A stretch of 45,792 bases of DNA from Acidobacteriota bacterium (GTDB lineage Bacteria; Acidobacteriota; Terriglobia; Terriglobales; Acidobacteriaceae). Below the pieces are notes generated by a model. The model worked only from the letters and a program-made list of their open reading frames with translations, was not told where the DNA came from and ran no database searches. Both the position numbers and the translations under genes were made by a program. Position 1 is the first letter of the stretch; the number at the start of each line of letters is the position of its first letter. Of the stretch, positions 36,512 through 45,063 are shown piece after piece. The stretch is from positions 1-45,792 of the forward strand of contig JAKAQS010000005.1 of the NCBI GenBank assembly GCA_021819585.1, given 5' to 3'.

Positions 36512-36579
36512 AGACTCTCTTCCGTTCAGCGCGCGTAGATACGCTCTCCCGTTCAGCGCCAAGATACGCTCTTCCGTTG
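36503..36579. repeat. Three degenerate tandem repeats of about 26 bp at the 3' end of GH127
   Basis: Copies at 36503-36527, 36528-36554 and 36555-36579 share the core AGCGC...AGATACGCTCTTCCGTT, with small indels. The first copy contains the GH127 stop codon, so the repeat begins inside the gene and extends past it. Slippage duplication of the gene's tail is the simplest origin. Confidence 0.65.
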
Positions 36580-36652
36580 TTGTTCCGCACGATTTTGGCC
36601 AGGAGCAGCGCGTCGCCACGGAAGGCAAGCAGGTGGAGGCGTGCTCGCAGCC

Positions 36653-38341
36653 CTATGCCAAGGGCGGCGCCGGGGCCTGGGGCTGCGCCAGGCCGCGATA
36701 CGCGGTGACGGCGTCATGGAGACGGGCAAAGAGGCGCGCAGAAGGGATGCACTCCGCCAGGTGATGCCGCTGAAAGTCCGCGAGTGCGTCCGGGGCCATT
36801 CTGGCGAACCCGAGTTCCACCCCATTCTTGCTCAGTTCCTGGTTGAGCCGCGCGATCACGCGCGAGGCCGAGTAGTCGATCTGGGTAATCGCTTCGGCAT
36901 CCACGATGATCCATCGCACCCCGGCGGAATGTCCGCATTGGGCGCCGGAGAGCAAAAGGAGTTCTTCGGCAAAGCGGTTGGCATTGGCGTAAAACAGAGC
37001 CGAACCGAAGCGATAGAGCACCAGTCCCGGCTCGGTGACCTCTCCGGGCGCGACCGGCGCAACCTTCCAGGCATTGCCGTTCTCCAGATGGATGACCCCG
37101 GTATGCGGGCGGTAGCTGTGACGCACGATGCGCAGCAGCGACAGGGCCATCGCCAGCAGGATGCCTGCTTCCACTCCGATGCCGACCACAGCGCCGGCCG
37201 TGATCACCGCAACGGTGAACTCTCCAGGGCTCTCCCGGCGCAACTGCCGCAGCCCACGCAGATCGACCAGATGGAACGCCACCAGTAACACCAGCACGCC
37301 GAGGACGTTCTGAGGAAGGTACCGGAGCGTGGGGGTGAGAAACAGCAGAACGCCGGCGACCAGCAGGGCCGTGGCGAGCTGCGACTTCTGGCTGGCGCCG
37401 CCCGCGGTCTCCACCATGGCGGTCTGGGTAGGGCTCCCATTCACCACAAAGGCTCCGCTCAGCGCCGCAGCCAGATTGGCCGCGGAGAGTCCGACCAGAT
37501 CGCGGTTCTCATCGAGCCTTTGCTCATGGCGCAGGGCGTAGGCCCTCGCGGTGGCCGCGCTCTGGGTCACGATCATGATGGCGCAGGAGCCGGCGATGGG
37601 CAGCAGCATCGCGATCTGGCGCCACGGCAGCCAGTGCAGATGGGTGTGTGGTAGCCCACCTGCGACCGCTCCAATGGTGGGAACTCCATGCGCGGAGAGG
37701 TTCCACGCCGCGCTGGCGGCGGTTGCGCCGGCCACAGCGATCAGGGATCCCGGCAGCCGGGGCGAGAGAGCCTTCAGCGCCGGCACCAGGATCAGCACGG
37801 CGGAGGAGACCAGCAGGACCGGAAGATGGACCCTGGAGAGCTGATGCAGAACTTCGAGAAACTGCTCCAGGGTTCTGTTCGAGTGGACGGGCAGGCCCAG
37901 CGTCTCGCCCAGCACCGCGATGCCGACCTGAAAGCCGACCCCGGTAAGAAAGCCGATCAGCACGGTTTGAGAGAGGAAGTCGGCGATGAAACCAAGGCGC
38001 AGCAGACGGCCCGCCAGAAGGAACGCTCCGGTAAGCAAGGCGACATAACCGGCGAGGGTGACCCACTCCGGGCTGGCCATGGGAGCCATGCCTGACAGTC
38101 CGCTGGACAGAATGGCCGCCGTCGCCGAGTCCGCCGCCACGACCAGATAGCGCGAGGATCCGAGGGCCGCAAAGGCCGCCAGGGGCGCCAGCAGCGTGTA
38201 GAGGCCGGTGACCACGGGCATGCCCGCAATCTTGGTGTAACCCAGCACCTGGGGGATGTTCATCGCTGCCAGGGCCAAGCCGGCGCGTGCGTCGCGCAGC
38301 GTCTCCCGCCAGCGAAATGGCCGCAGACTCTCGAACATCAT
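36653..38341 (-). CDS. SulP-family anion transporter with C-terminal STAS domain
   Basis: 562 residues, typical for bacterial SulP (about 550-580). The N-terminal opening RPFRWRETLRDARAGLALAA leads to NIPQVLGYTKIAGMPVVTGL, the SulP signature region. Twelve to fourteen membrane segments follow, with NGSPTQTAMVETAGGASQKS matching the conserved second half. The cytoplasmic STAS domain begins near GLVLYRFGSALFYANANRFA and contains WIIVDAEAITQIDYSASRVI. Substrates in the family are sulfate, bicarbonate or dicarboxylates; this one cannot be assigned and no carbonic anhydrase is adjacent. It is convergent with GH127. Confidence 0.93.
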   Translation of the reverse strand: MMFESLRPFRWRETLRDARAGLALAAMNIPQVLGYTKIAGMPVVTGLYTLLAPLAAFAALGSSRYLVVAADSATAAILSSGLSGMAPMASPEWVTLAGYVALLTGAFLLAGRLLRLGFIADFLSQTVLIGFLTGVGFQVGIAVLGETLGLPVHSNRTLEQFLEVLHQLSRVHLPVLLVSSAVLILVPALKALSPRLPGSLIAVAGATAASAAWNLSAHGVPTIGAVAGGLPHTHLHWLPWRQIAMLLPIAGSCAIMIVTQSAATARAYALRHEQRLDENRDLVGLSAANLAAALSGAFVVNGSPTQTAMVETAGGASQKSQLATALLVAGVLLFLTPTLRYLPQNVLGVLVLLVAFHLVDLRGLRQLRRESPGEFTVAVITAGAVVGIGVEAGILLAMALSLLRIVRHSYRPHTGVIHLENGNAWKVAPVAPGEVTEPGLVLYRFGSALFYANANRFAEELLLLSGAQCGHSAGVRWIIVDAEAITQIDYSASRVIARLNQELSKNGVELGFARMAPDALADFQRHHLAECIPSARLFARLHDAVTAYRGLAQPQAPAPPLA

Positions 38342-38704
38342 CCTTCGTCCTGACCCGCATGATGGTTACCAGCGGTGTGCTGGTCCGGAGCCCATCGCAG
38401 GACGAGCGAAAGCGTCGAACCATACACAGCCCACAGTGCGGCTGCAAAGCGACATATGCAAACGATCGGCCGGCTTCCTGATCCAGGTTCCGGCTTTATG
38501 ACGATCTCCGAAGCCGTCTTCCTGCCGGGTGGTGCGGCGCATCGGTCTCGACGAGCGCCTCCGCCGAGAAGACGCCGCCGAATGCCTGCTTCGGCAGACC
38601 CATCCCCAGGAAAACTGCTCTAGTGTAGCGCAGCCCGAGAGGCCGGGGCTTGGTGAGAGGAGGGCTTGGCTGGGGCGGCTGGCCGGCATGACTGGGCAGG
38701 GCAG
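38342..38704. other. Intergenic region upstream of the rimP promoter
   Basis: About 360 bases between the divergent SulP and rimP genes. A minus-strand frame ends here with a protein-like stretch (LPKQAFGGVFSAEALVETDA), but it has no convincing start or homologue I know. Nothing else was recognised. Confidence 0.35.
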
Positions 38705-38734
38705 TTGAACTTTTGAACCCTCTTGGCCTAAAAT
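38705..38734 (+). promoter_or_regulatory. Candidate sigma-70 promoter of rimP-nusA-infB
   Basis: TTGAAC (38705-38710) and TAAAAT (38729-38734, 5 of 6) are separated by 18 bases. A second TTGAAC follows at 38713. The implied start near 38741 gives a leader of about 200 bases ahead of rimP, which contains an intrinsic terminator. Confidence 0.6.
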
Positions 38735-38829
38735 TGTGCCTAGCAGACGAATTTGTTCTGCCGCTGAAAGCTGCCGTCCGGCAAACGGCCGGTATCCGTG
38801 AACGCACCGGAGGAGTGGCGGAGGGAAGG

Positions 38830-38855
38830 AGTGGGCGAGAGCCCACTTTTTGTTT
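38830..38855 (+). terminator. Intrinsic terminator in the rimP leader (candidate attenuator)
   Basis: AGTGGGC (38830-38836) pairs with GCCCACT (38841-38847) across a GAGA tetraloop of the GNRA type, followed by TTTTGTTT. It lies between the promoter and the rimP start (38944), so it would stop transcription before the operon unless suppressed. Similar GTGGGC-GCCCAC hairpins are known as the rimP leader in proteobacteria, from memory. NusA is encoded downstream and is the natural candidate for autoregulation. Confidence 0.8.
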
Positions 38856-38943
38856 GCTTCAAATTCTGGTCTGGAGACTCGCTTGGCCGCAGGCAGCAGT
38901 AGAGCCGGCCCGGCCGGTCGAGCGACTGTTTGCCGGAGGCGCA

Positions 38944-39576
38944 ATGGCCCTGCAGATGGAGACAATTCGTGCCACGGCTGACCGCATCGCGGCCTCGCAT
39001 CAGCTTGAGATCGTGGATCTGGAGTTTACCGGAGGGGCCAAGCACCGCAGTTTGCGTGTTTTTGTGGAGAAGAGTGCCGAGGCGCGGGCCCAAATGGCGG
39101 CCGAGATGGCAGCCCAGATGGCAGCCCAGATGGCCGAGCAGGCGGGAGGTTCTTCCTCCGCATCCCATTCCAAAGCCCGGCTGCCGCCACAGATTCCGGT
39201 CGAAACGCTCTCCGGCATCTCCCACGAAGACTGCGCCGGCTTTGCCCGTGACTTCGGGATCGTGCTGGACGTGGAGGATCTGGTTCCGGGCGCCGAGTAC
39301 ACGCTGGAGGTCAGTTCGCCGGGGCTGGAGCGCAAGCTGCTCAAGCCGGCTGATTATCAGCGTTTTCAAGGCAGTCTGGCCAAGGTGCAGACCTTTGCCC
39401 CGGTGGCGAACAACCGCCATTTCACCGGCCGGCTGATCGCCTTTGACGGAGCCGGTTTCACCCTTGACCTCTCCGCCGCCAGGCAAAGGGGCAAGGCAGG
39501 CAAAGCGCTTTCTGCCCAGACGGTTGAGATCGCGCTGGCCAATGTGGAGAAGGCGCATCTGGTGGCTGAAATCTAG
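38944..39576 (+). CDS. rimP: Ribosome maturation factor RimP with Ala/Met-rich insert
   Basis: 210 residues; most RimP proteins have about 150-165. It assists late 30S assembly. The N-terminal domain starts ATADRIAASHQLEIVDLEFT and LRVFVEK, then is interrupted by an insert of about 40 residues (44-85). The insert begins with AEMAAQMAAQMAEQAGG, encoded by tandem 12-base repeats, and continues with a Ser/Gly-rich stretch. The domain resumes with ETLSGISHEDCAGFARDFGI and YTLEVSSPGLERKLLKPADY, the RimP hallmark, and a C-terminal SH3-like barrel. CGGAGG precedes the ATG at 38944; the upstream frame crosses the terminator and is not coding. First gene of rimP-nusA-infB. Confidence 0.94.
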   Translation: MALQMETIRATADRIAASHQLEIVDLEFTGGAKHRSLRVFVEKSAEARAQMAAEMAAQMAAQMAEQAGGSSSASHSKARLPPQIPVETLSGISHEDCAGFARDFGIVLDVEDLVPGAEYTLEVSSPGLERKLLKPADYQRFQGSLAKVQTFAPVANNRHFTGRLIAFDGAGFTLDLSAARQRGKAGKALSAQTVEIALANVEKAHLVAEI

Positions 39577-39723
39577 AAGGTCAAAGGGATGGCAACCCGG
39601 AACCCGGAGAGAGACAGCTTCCAGGCCGGCAGAAGTAAGGGCGAGATTCGCGCTTCAGAGGTTTGCACGGGCAGGAAAATTGAACCGATCGGCGGTCAGC
39701 ATCGCCGAAAAGAGAGTAAAGAC

Positions 39724-41376
39724 ATGGCAAGTGCTCTGTATCAGTCGATTGAGAATTTGAGCCGGGAGAAGGGGATTGACCCGGAGATCGTCGTCAGCGC
39801 TGTGGAAGATGCGATTGCGCTGGCGACGCGCAAGTACTACAAGACCGTCGAGAGCATGCGCGGCGAGCTGGACCGCGAGAGCGGCGAGATTCGCGCCTAC
39901 GTCTTCAAGACCGTGGTGGAAACGCCCGAGCAGGTGGAAGATCCTGACAACCAGCTTACGCTTGAGCAGGCTCGCGAACTGGCGCCCGAGGTGGAGGTCG
40001 GCGGAGAGCTGCACTTCTACAAGGACACCACGCCATTGGGACGGATCGCCGCCCAGATGGCCAAGCAGGTGATCTTCCAGAAGGTTCGCGAGGCCGAGCG
40101 GGACACCGTGTTCAATGAGTATGCCCATCGCGCCGGCGAGATTCTTACCGCCACCGTCAAGCGGCTGGAGCCCATGGATGTGATCTTCGACCTGGGCAAG
40201 ACCGAGGCCCGGATGCCCAAGCGCGAGCAGTCGCGGCTGGAGCAGTTCTCCGTGGGCGAGCGGGTGCGCGTGGTGCTGTTGCGGGTGGATCGCGCCGCCA
40301 AGGGACCACAGGTGATCGTTTCGCGCGCGGCTCCGGCGCTGGTGCAGTCACTCTTTCAGTCGGAGGTTCCGGAGATCTATGACGGTACGGTGACCATCCG
40401 CGCCATCGCCCGCGAGGCCGGCGAGCGGACCAAGATCGCGGTGATGAGCCGCGACAAGGATGTGGATCCGGTGGGCGCTTGCGTGGGCATGAAGGGGATG
40501 CGCGTGCAGTCGATCATCCGCGAGCTGCGTGGCGAGAAGATTGACATCATCGAGTTCTCCGATGAAATTACGACCTTTGCGGAGAAGGCTTTGCAGCCGG
40601 CCAAGGTCTCGCGCGTCTCGATTACGGACGTGGCCGAAAAGCAGCTTGAGGTTATCGTCGATGATACGCAGCTCTCCCTGGCCATCGGCAAGAAAGGCCA
40701 GAACGTTCGTCTGGCCGCCAAGCTGCTGGGTTGGAAGATCGACATCAAGAGCGAGGAAGAGAAGCGCCAGGAGGTCGAGCAGCAGATGCAGGCCATGGGC
40801 GGCGGACCGTCCACGCCCATCGAGCAGGTCACCGAGCTGGGTGAGGGGGTCATGGAGAAGCTGATCGCCGCTGGTATCACGACTGTGGAGTCACTGGCGG
40901 ATATGACCGCCGAAGAACTCAGTGAGATCCAGGGCATTGGGGAGAAGACGGTGGAGAAGATCGCCGTTGCCGTCCGGCACTACTTTGGGCAGTACGAGGA
41001 GGGAGAAGAGCGGCCACCCGCCGCCATCCCGTCCAGCGCGGCTGCGGAGCCGGCCGTACTTTCCGGCGAAGAAGCGATTGCCGCCGCCCTGGCATCCGAC
41101 CAGAAGGCGGATCCGATGCTCTCGCAAGCCAGTACGCCCGAACAGATTCTCGCTCAGCAGGCCGGCGAAGCAGGCTCGGCCCGGGAGGTCAGCGATCTTT
41201 CAACCGAAGATATTGCGGATGCCGAGGACCAAATGTCCGAAGTGGACGCCAATGACGCCAACGATGCTCGCGAAGCGGACATCGAGATGGAGAACGAGAT
41301 CGTGGATCAACTCGTGGACCAGGCCCAGGAGGTCTCCGAAGAGGGACCCGATGAGGGAGGGCATACTCGGGAGTGA
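39724..41376 (+). CDS. nusA: Transcription termination/antitermination factor NusA
   Basis: 550 residues. The N-terminal RNA-polymerase-binding domain begins ALYQSIENLSREKGIDPEIV. Then come the S1 domain (LTATVKRLEPMDVIFDLGKT), KH1 (IKDPVG-like VDPVGACVGMKGMRVQSIIR) and KH2 (QLSLAIGKKGQNVRLAAKLL). A helix-hairpin-helix region (MTAEELSEIQGIGEKTVEKI) resembles the C-terminal repeats, followed by an acidic tail of about 120 residues ending EEGPDEGGHTRE. The start at 39724 is preferred over 39589 because homology begins there and a GAGAG motif precedes it. NusA controls pausing, termination and rRNA antitermination, and may act on the terminator ahead of rimP. Confidence 0.96.
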   Translation: MASALYQSIENLSREKGIDPEIVVSAVEDAIALATRKYYKTVESMRGELDRESGEIRAYVFKTVVETPEQVEDPDNQLTLEQARELAPEVEVGGELHFYKDTTPLGRIAAQMAKQVIFQKVREAERDTVFNEYAHRAGEILTATVKRLEPMDVIFDLGKTEARMPKREQSRLEQFSVGERVRVVLLRVDRAAKGPQVIVSRAAPALVQSLFQSEVPEIYDGTVTIRAIAREAGERTKIAVMSRDKDVDPVGACVGMKGMRVQSIIRELRGEKIDIIEFSDEITTFAEKALQPAKVSRVSITDVAEKQLEVIVDDTQLSLAIGKKGQNVRLAAKLLGWKIDIKSEEEKRQEVEQQMQAMGGGPSTPIEQVTELGEGVMEKLIAAGITTVESLADMTAEELSEIQGIGEKTVEKIAVAVRHYFGQYEEGEERPPAAIPSSAAAEPAVLSGEEAIAAALASDQKADPMLSQASTPEQILAQQAGEAGSAREVSDLSTEDIADAEDQMSEVDANDANDAREADIEMENEIVDQLVDQAQEVSEEGPDEGGHTRE

Positions 41377-41475
41377 GGCAGCGGCCGGACCAGCGCAATG
41401 GCGGTGGGCGCAGGCCGAGCCGATCGCGTCCTAAAGAAGATGGAAATACCGCCGGACGGCTGAAAAGTTAACCAT

Positions 41476-41497
41476 TTCAAGGGATAATAACCTTGAA
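41476..41497 (+). other. Inverted repeat between nusA and infB
   Basis: TTCAAGG (41476-41482) and CCTTGAA (41491-41497) flank an 8-base AT-rich loop containing GATAATAA. It lies in the 187-base gap between nusA and infB. The hairpin lacks a T-tract. GATAAT could be the -10 of an internal infB promoter, but no convincing -35 is spaced correctly. Confidence 0.35.
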
Positions 41498-41563
41498 CGA
41501 ACTCCTACTTCGATTGAGGCTGATATGAACAGCTAAGTGCGCAGTGGAACTGAAAAGGGACGG

Positions 41564-44500
41564 ATGAGCAAAGTTCGCATCAACGATCTGGCACGTGAGT
41601 TAGAGGTCAAGAGCAAATCCATTCTGGATGCTCTGATCGCGGTCGGCGTTACCGAAAAGAAGACGCATTCGAGCTCCATCGAGGTGGATGAAGCCGACAA
41701 GGTGCGTGACTACTTCAACAGCCATGGAGCCCGCTCGGCTCGAGTCACGCAGGTGGAAACGCGGCCGTCGTTCAATCTCTCGCATATCTCCAAGCCGGGA
41801 GATGCGCTCAAGGCGATTCTGGAGCGCAAGCAGGCGGAGCAGGCAGCCAGAATGGCGCCGCCGGCCCGGCCTGCCGTCACGGTTGCCAATCCGGTCAGCC
41901 GCCCTCCGGTGGTGGCCAAGCCAGCCGCGGCGGCTCCCGCCGGCGCAACTCACGCGGGCGCCAGGCCGACCGTCTCCAGTCCCAAGGTGGCCGCCCCCGC
42001 GGCACAGGTTCCAACCGCGCCTGCTCCTTCTGTGGCGTCTGCCGCTGCCGGCCCTGCGGCTGCCACTCCGGCGGCTGCAACTCCCGCCGCTCCAGCACCG
42101 AGACGGATCGTTCCCATTCCACGGCCGGCAACGCCCAACTTTGTCGTCCAGCCGGCGATCGCCGGCCGGCCAGCCGCCGGGCCCGTGGTGGCCAAGCCGC
42201 CGGTGGCCCCAACGCCCCCTCCAGCGGAGGCTCTCGATCCATCGGCCGAGCCGGCCGTCGTCAAACCGGCGCCTTCGGCGCCCAACTCCCCCGCAGCCGC
42301 CTCCGCCATGGAAACCGCCGTCGCAGAGCCCGCGGCGCCCGCTGCTGCTTTTCAGGAGGCGGACTCCTCCGCTCCCATGCCTTCCGCCCCCGCTTCCACA
42401 GTGGCGGCTCCTGTTCCGGTACAACGTCGCGTGGTGATGCCGCAGACGGGTCCACGGCCAACCTATAGTGCTCCGGCAGCGCCACCGGGTGCTATGCGCA
42501 CTCCTATCTTTCAGCGTCCGCGGCCGGGAGCGCCAGGAGCGCCGGGTGCGCGTCCGGCGGCGGCTCCGGGAGTTCGCCGGCCGATGCATCCGACGCGTTC
42601 GTTTCCTGCCGGGCCGGGAGGGCCCGGTGGTGGTCCGGCAGGGCCGGGATACTCGCCACGTCCAGGATTTGGAGCAGGCCGGCCCGGATTTGGCCCCCGC
42701 CAGGGAGTCGCTCCGGGAGGCTTGATGCCTGCCCCGGGTGAGGCTCCGGGACCCAGCCGTCCGACGCGGGCTGGACAGCGCGGACGCGGAGCGCCGCGCT
42801 ATGAGAAGAACAAAGAGGTCGCGCTCAAGGGATACAGCGTTCCCCGCTTTGGAGCGCCGCAGATTCCGCAGGGCGAGGTGCCCATCACCAAGTCCATCAC
42901 CGTCACGGAGGGGATCTCGGTCAAGGATCTGGCGGAGAAGCTGGAGGTGCGCGGCAAGGATCTGATCGCGACCCTGCTGATGAAGGGGGTCATGGTGACT
43001 GTCAATCAGTCGCTGGACGGCGAACTGGTCAAGGAGGTCTCGCGTCAGTTTGGCGCCGAGGCCACGGTGATCTCCGTCGAAGAGCAACTGGAGAACGAGG
43101 CCATTGAGGGACTGCTGGAGGACACCTCCAACATGGTGGAGGTGGTGCGGGCTCCGGTGGTCACCATCATGGGCCATGTCGATCACGGCAAGACGTCGCT
43201 GCTGGACGCTATCCGCTCCACCGATGTGGCAGCCGGCGAAGCCGGCGGCATCACCCAGCATATCGGCGCCTACAAGGTGAAGATCAACGATCCCAACTCG
43301 CCTGCCTTTGGGCGAGAGATCGTCTTCCTGGACACTCCCGGTCACGAAGCGTTTACCCGTATGCGTGCGCGCGGGGCCAAGATCACGGACATCGTGGTGG
43401 TGGTGGTGGCGGCCGATGACGGCGTGATGCCGCAGACCCTGGAGGCGATCGATCATGCCCGGGCAGCCAAGGTTCCGATGATCGTCGCGGTGAACAAGAT
43501 CGACAAGCCGGAGGCCGATCCCAGCCGGGTGATGAACCAGTTGGCGGCGCGCGGCGTACAAGCCACCTCCATGGGCGGCGACATCGAGTTCGTCCAGGTC
43601 TCGGCCAAAAAGAAGATCAATCTGGACGGATTGGAAGAGATGATCTGTCTGGTGGCCGACACCAACGAGCAGAAGGCTACCCCGGAGCGTCCGGCTGTGG
43701 GAACGGTCATCGAAGCCAAGCTGGACCGTGGACGCGGCGCGGTGGCGTCGATCCTGGTGCAGAATGGAACCCTGCGCACCGGCGACAGCTACATCGTCGG
43801 CAATACCTTTGGCAAGGTGCGCGCCATGTTCAATGATCGCGGCCAGGAGATCAAGGAAGCCGGGCCATCCACGCCGGTGGAGATCCTCGGCCTGGAGAAC
43901 ATCCCGGACGCCGGGGACACCTTCCTGGTGATGGCGGACCGCGACAAGGCCAAAGGCATTGCCCAATACCGCAAGATGAAGGAGCGCGAGGCGCAGCTCG
44001 CCAAGAGCTCGCGAGTCTCCCTGGAGGGGTTGGCCGAGCAGATCAAGCAGGCTGGGATGAAGGACCTGAACCTGATCCTCAAGGGCGATGTGCAGGGCTC
44101 GGTGGAGGTGCTGGCCGATTCGTTGCAGCGGATGTCGACCGAGAAGGTTCGAGTGAAGGTGCTGCACTCCGGCGTGGGCGCCATCACCGAGTCCGATATT
44201 CTGCTGGCCTCCGCCTCCAATGCGGTGGTCATCGGGTTCAACGTGCGGCCCGACCGCAAGGCCAACGAGGTTGCCGAGCGGGAGAACGTCGAGATCCGGC
44301 TGCACTCGATCATCTACGAGCTGCAGGACGAGATTACCAAGGCCATGTATGGCCTGCTGGAGCCGGTGTTCAAGGAGAACTACGTTGGCCGGGCTACGGT
44401 GCTGAACGTCTTCAAGATCACCAAGGTTGGCCAGATCGCCGGTTGCCAGGTCACCGACGGGCTCATCCGGCGGGATAACCAGGTGCGCGTGCTGCGCGAG

Positions 44501-44764
44501 GGCGAGGAGGTGTGGAAGGGCAAGATCACCTCGCTCAAGCGCTTCAAGGACGATGCCTCCGAGGTGCGGCAGGGTGTGGAGTGCGGTATCGACCTGGCGG
44601 GCTTCAAGGAGATCAAGGTCGGCGATGTCATCGAGGCCTTTACCACCGAGAAGATGGCCGGCGAACTGGGCCGCAGCTCTGCCGAGATCAAGAAAGAGCG
44701 CGACCTGGCAGCCCTCAAGGATGCGCAGGATCTGGACAACAAGGTAGCTCAGGCCGAGGCGTAG
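41564..44764 (+). CDS. infB: Translation initiation factor IF-2
   Basis: 1066 residues, longer than the 890 of E. coli because of an extended linker. Residues 1-55 are an IF2_N domain ([20 protein letters not shown]). About residues 100-440 are Pro/Ala/Gly-rich low complexity. A second IF2_N-like domain follows ([20 protein letters not shown]). The GTPase has GHVDHGKT from residue 537, [10 protein letters not shown] and [12 protein letters not shown]. Beta-barrel domains II and IV and the helical linker complete the protein ([20 protein letters not shown]). It places initiator tRNA on the 30S subunit. AAGGGA precedes the ATG at 41564. rbfA, often next, is absent; a secreted enzyme gene follows. 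Confidence 0.97.
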   Translation: MSKVRINDLARELEVKSKSILDALIAVGVTEKKTHSSSIEVDEADKVRDYFNSHGARSARVTQVETRPSFNLSHISKPGDALKAILERKQAEQAARMAPPARPAVTVANPVSRPPVVAKPAAAAPAGATHAGARPTVSSPKVAAPAAQVPTAPAPSVASAAAGPAAATPAAATPAAPAPRRIVPIPRPATPNFVVQPAIAGRPAAGPVVAKPPVAPTPPPAEALDPSAEPAVVKPAPSAPNSPAAASAMETAVAEPAAPAAAFQEADSSAPMPSAPASTVAAPVPVQRRVVMPQTGPRPTYSAPAAPPGAMRTPIFQRPRPGAPGAPGARPAAAPGVRRPMHPTRSFPAGPGGPGGGPAGPGYSPRPGFGAGRPGFGPRQGVAPGGLMPAPGEAPGPSRPTRAGQRGRGAPRYEKNKEVALKGYSVPRFGAPQIPQGEVPITKSITVTEGISVKDLAEKLEVRGKDLIATLLMKGVMVTVNQSLDGELVKEVSRQFGAEATVISVEEQLENEAIEGLLEDTSNMVEVVRAPVVTIMGHVDHGKTSLLDAIRSTDVAAGEAGGITQHIGAYKVKINDPNSPAFGREIVFLDTPGHEAFTRMRARGAKITDIVVVVVAADDGVMPQTLEAIDHARAAKVPMIVAVNKIDKPEADPSRVMNQLAARGVQATSMGGDIEFVQVSAKKKINLDGLEEMICLVADTNEQKATPERPAVGTVIEAKLDRGRGAVASILVQNGTLRTGDSYIVGNTFGKVRAMFNDRGQEIKEAGPSTPVEILGLENIPDAGDTFLVMADRDKAKGIAQYRKMKEREAQLAKSSRVSLEGLAEQIKQAGMKDLNLILKGDVQGSVEVLADSLQRMSTEKVRVKVLHSGVGAITESDILLASASNAVVIGFNVRPDRKANEVAERENVEIRLHSIIYELQDEITKAMYGLLEPVFKENYVGRATVLNVFKITKVGQIAGCQVTDGLIRRDNQVRVLREGEEVWKGKITSLKRFKDDASEVRQGVECGIDLAGFKEIKVGDVIEAFTTEKMAGELGRSSAEIKKERDLAALKDAQDLDNKVAQAEA

Positions 44765-45063
44765 TCGCCCGGTGGAAATGAAGTTGGGTTGATGGCGGCT
44801 TTTGTTCTGACGAGATCTGGAAGAGCAGTTTGTTGTGCGCTCGCCACGGGCTCCGCCAACCAAGGATCCGTGCAAGCCGGACGATTTGCTCGGGGTGCTG
44901 AAGAACGGATCGCCTGCGGCTTGGCCTTTGGGGCCGTTTCGGCGATCTCGATTTCTGACGGATCAAGCCGGGGGTAACAGCTTTTGCGCGTTCTTGAGCA
45001 AAAGCCGGCTGGCTCTTGTCCATTGAGTCTCCCTTGCTTGCGGAGAGTGCGGAGGGCGGAAAG
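44765..45063. other. Intergenic region after infB
   Basis: About 300 bases between infB and the DUF2961 gene. No clear terminator hairpin with a T-tract was found, and no small gene. Frames are shadows. Confidence 0.35.

Noticed and set aside
38496-38846. A 116-codon minus-strand frame upstream of rimP with a protein-like end
   Set aside because: It crosses the rimP promoter and leader terminator, has no good start, and resembles nothing known; at most a decayed remnant.
39090-39150. Tandem 12-base units as a CRISPR-like or mobile repeat
   Set aside because: They are in-frame coding repeats inside rimP with no spacers.
41600-44875. A 1091-codon minus-strand frame over infB
   Set aside because: Antisense to IF-2, whose GTPase motifs are unmistakable; the shadow has no domains.
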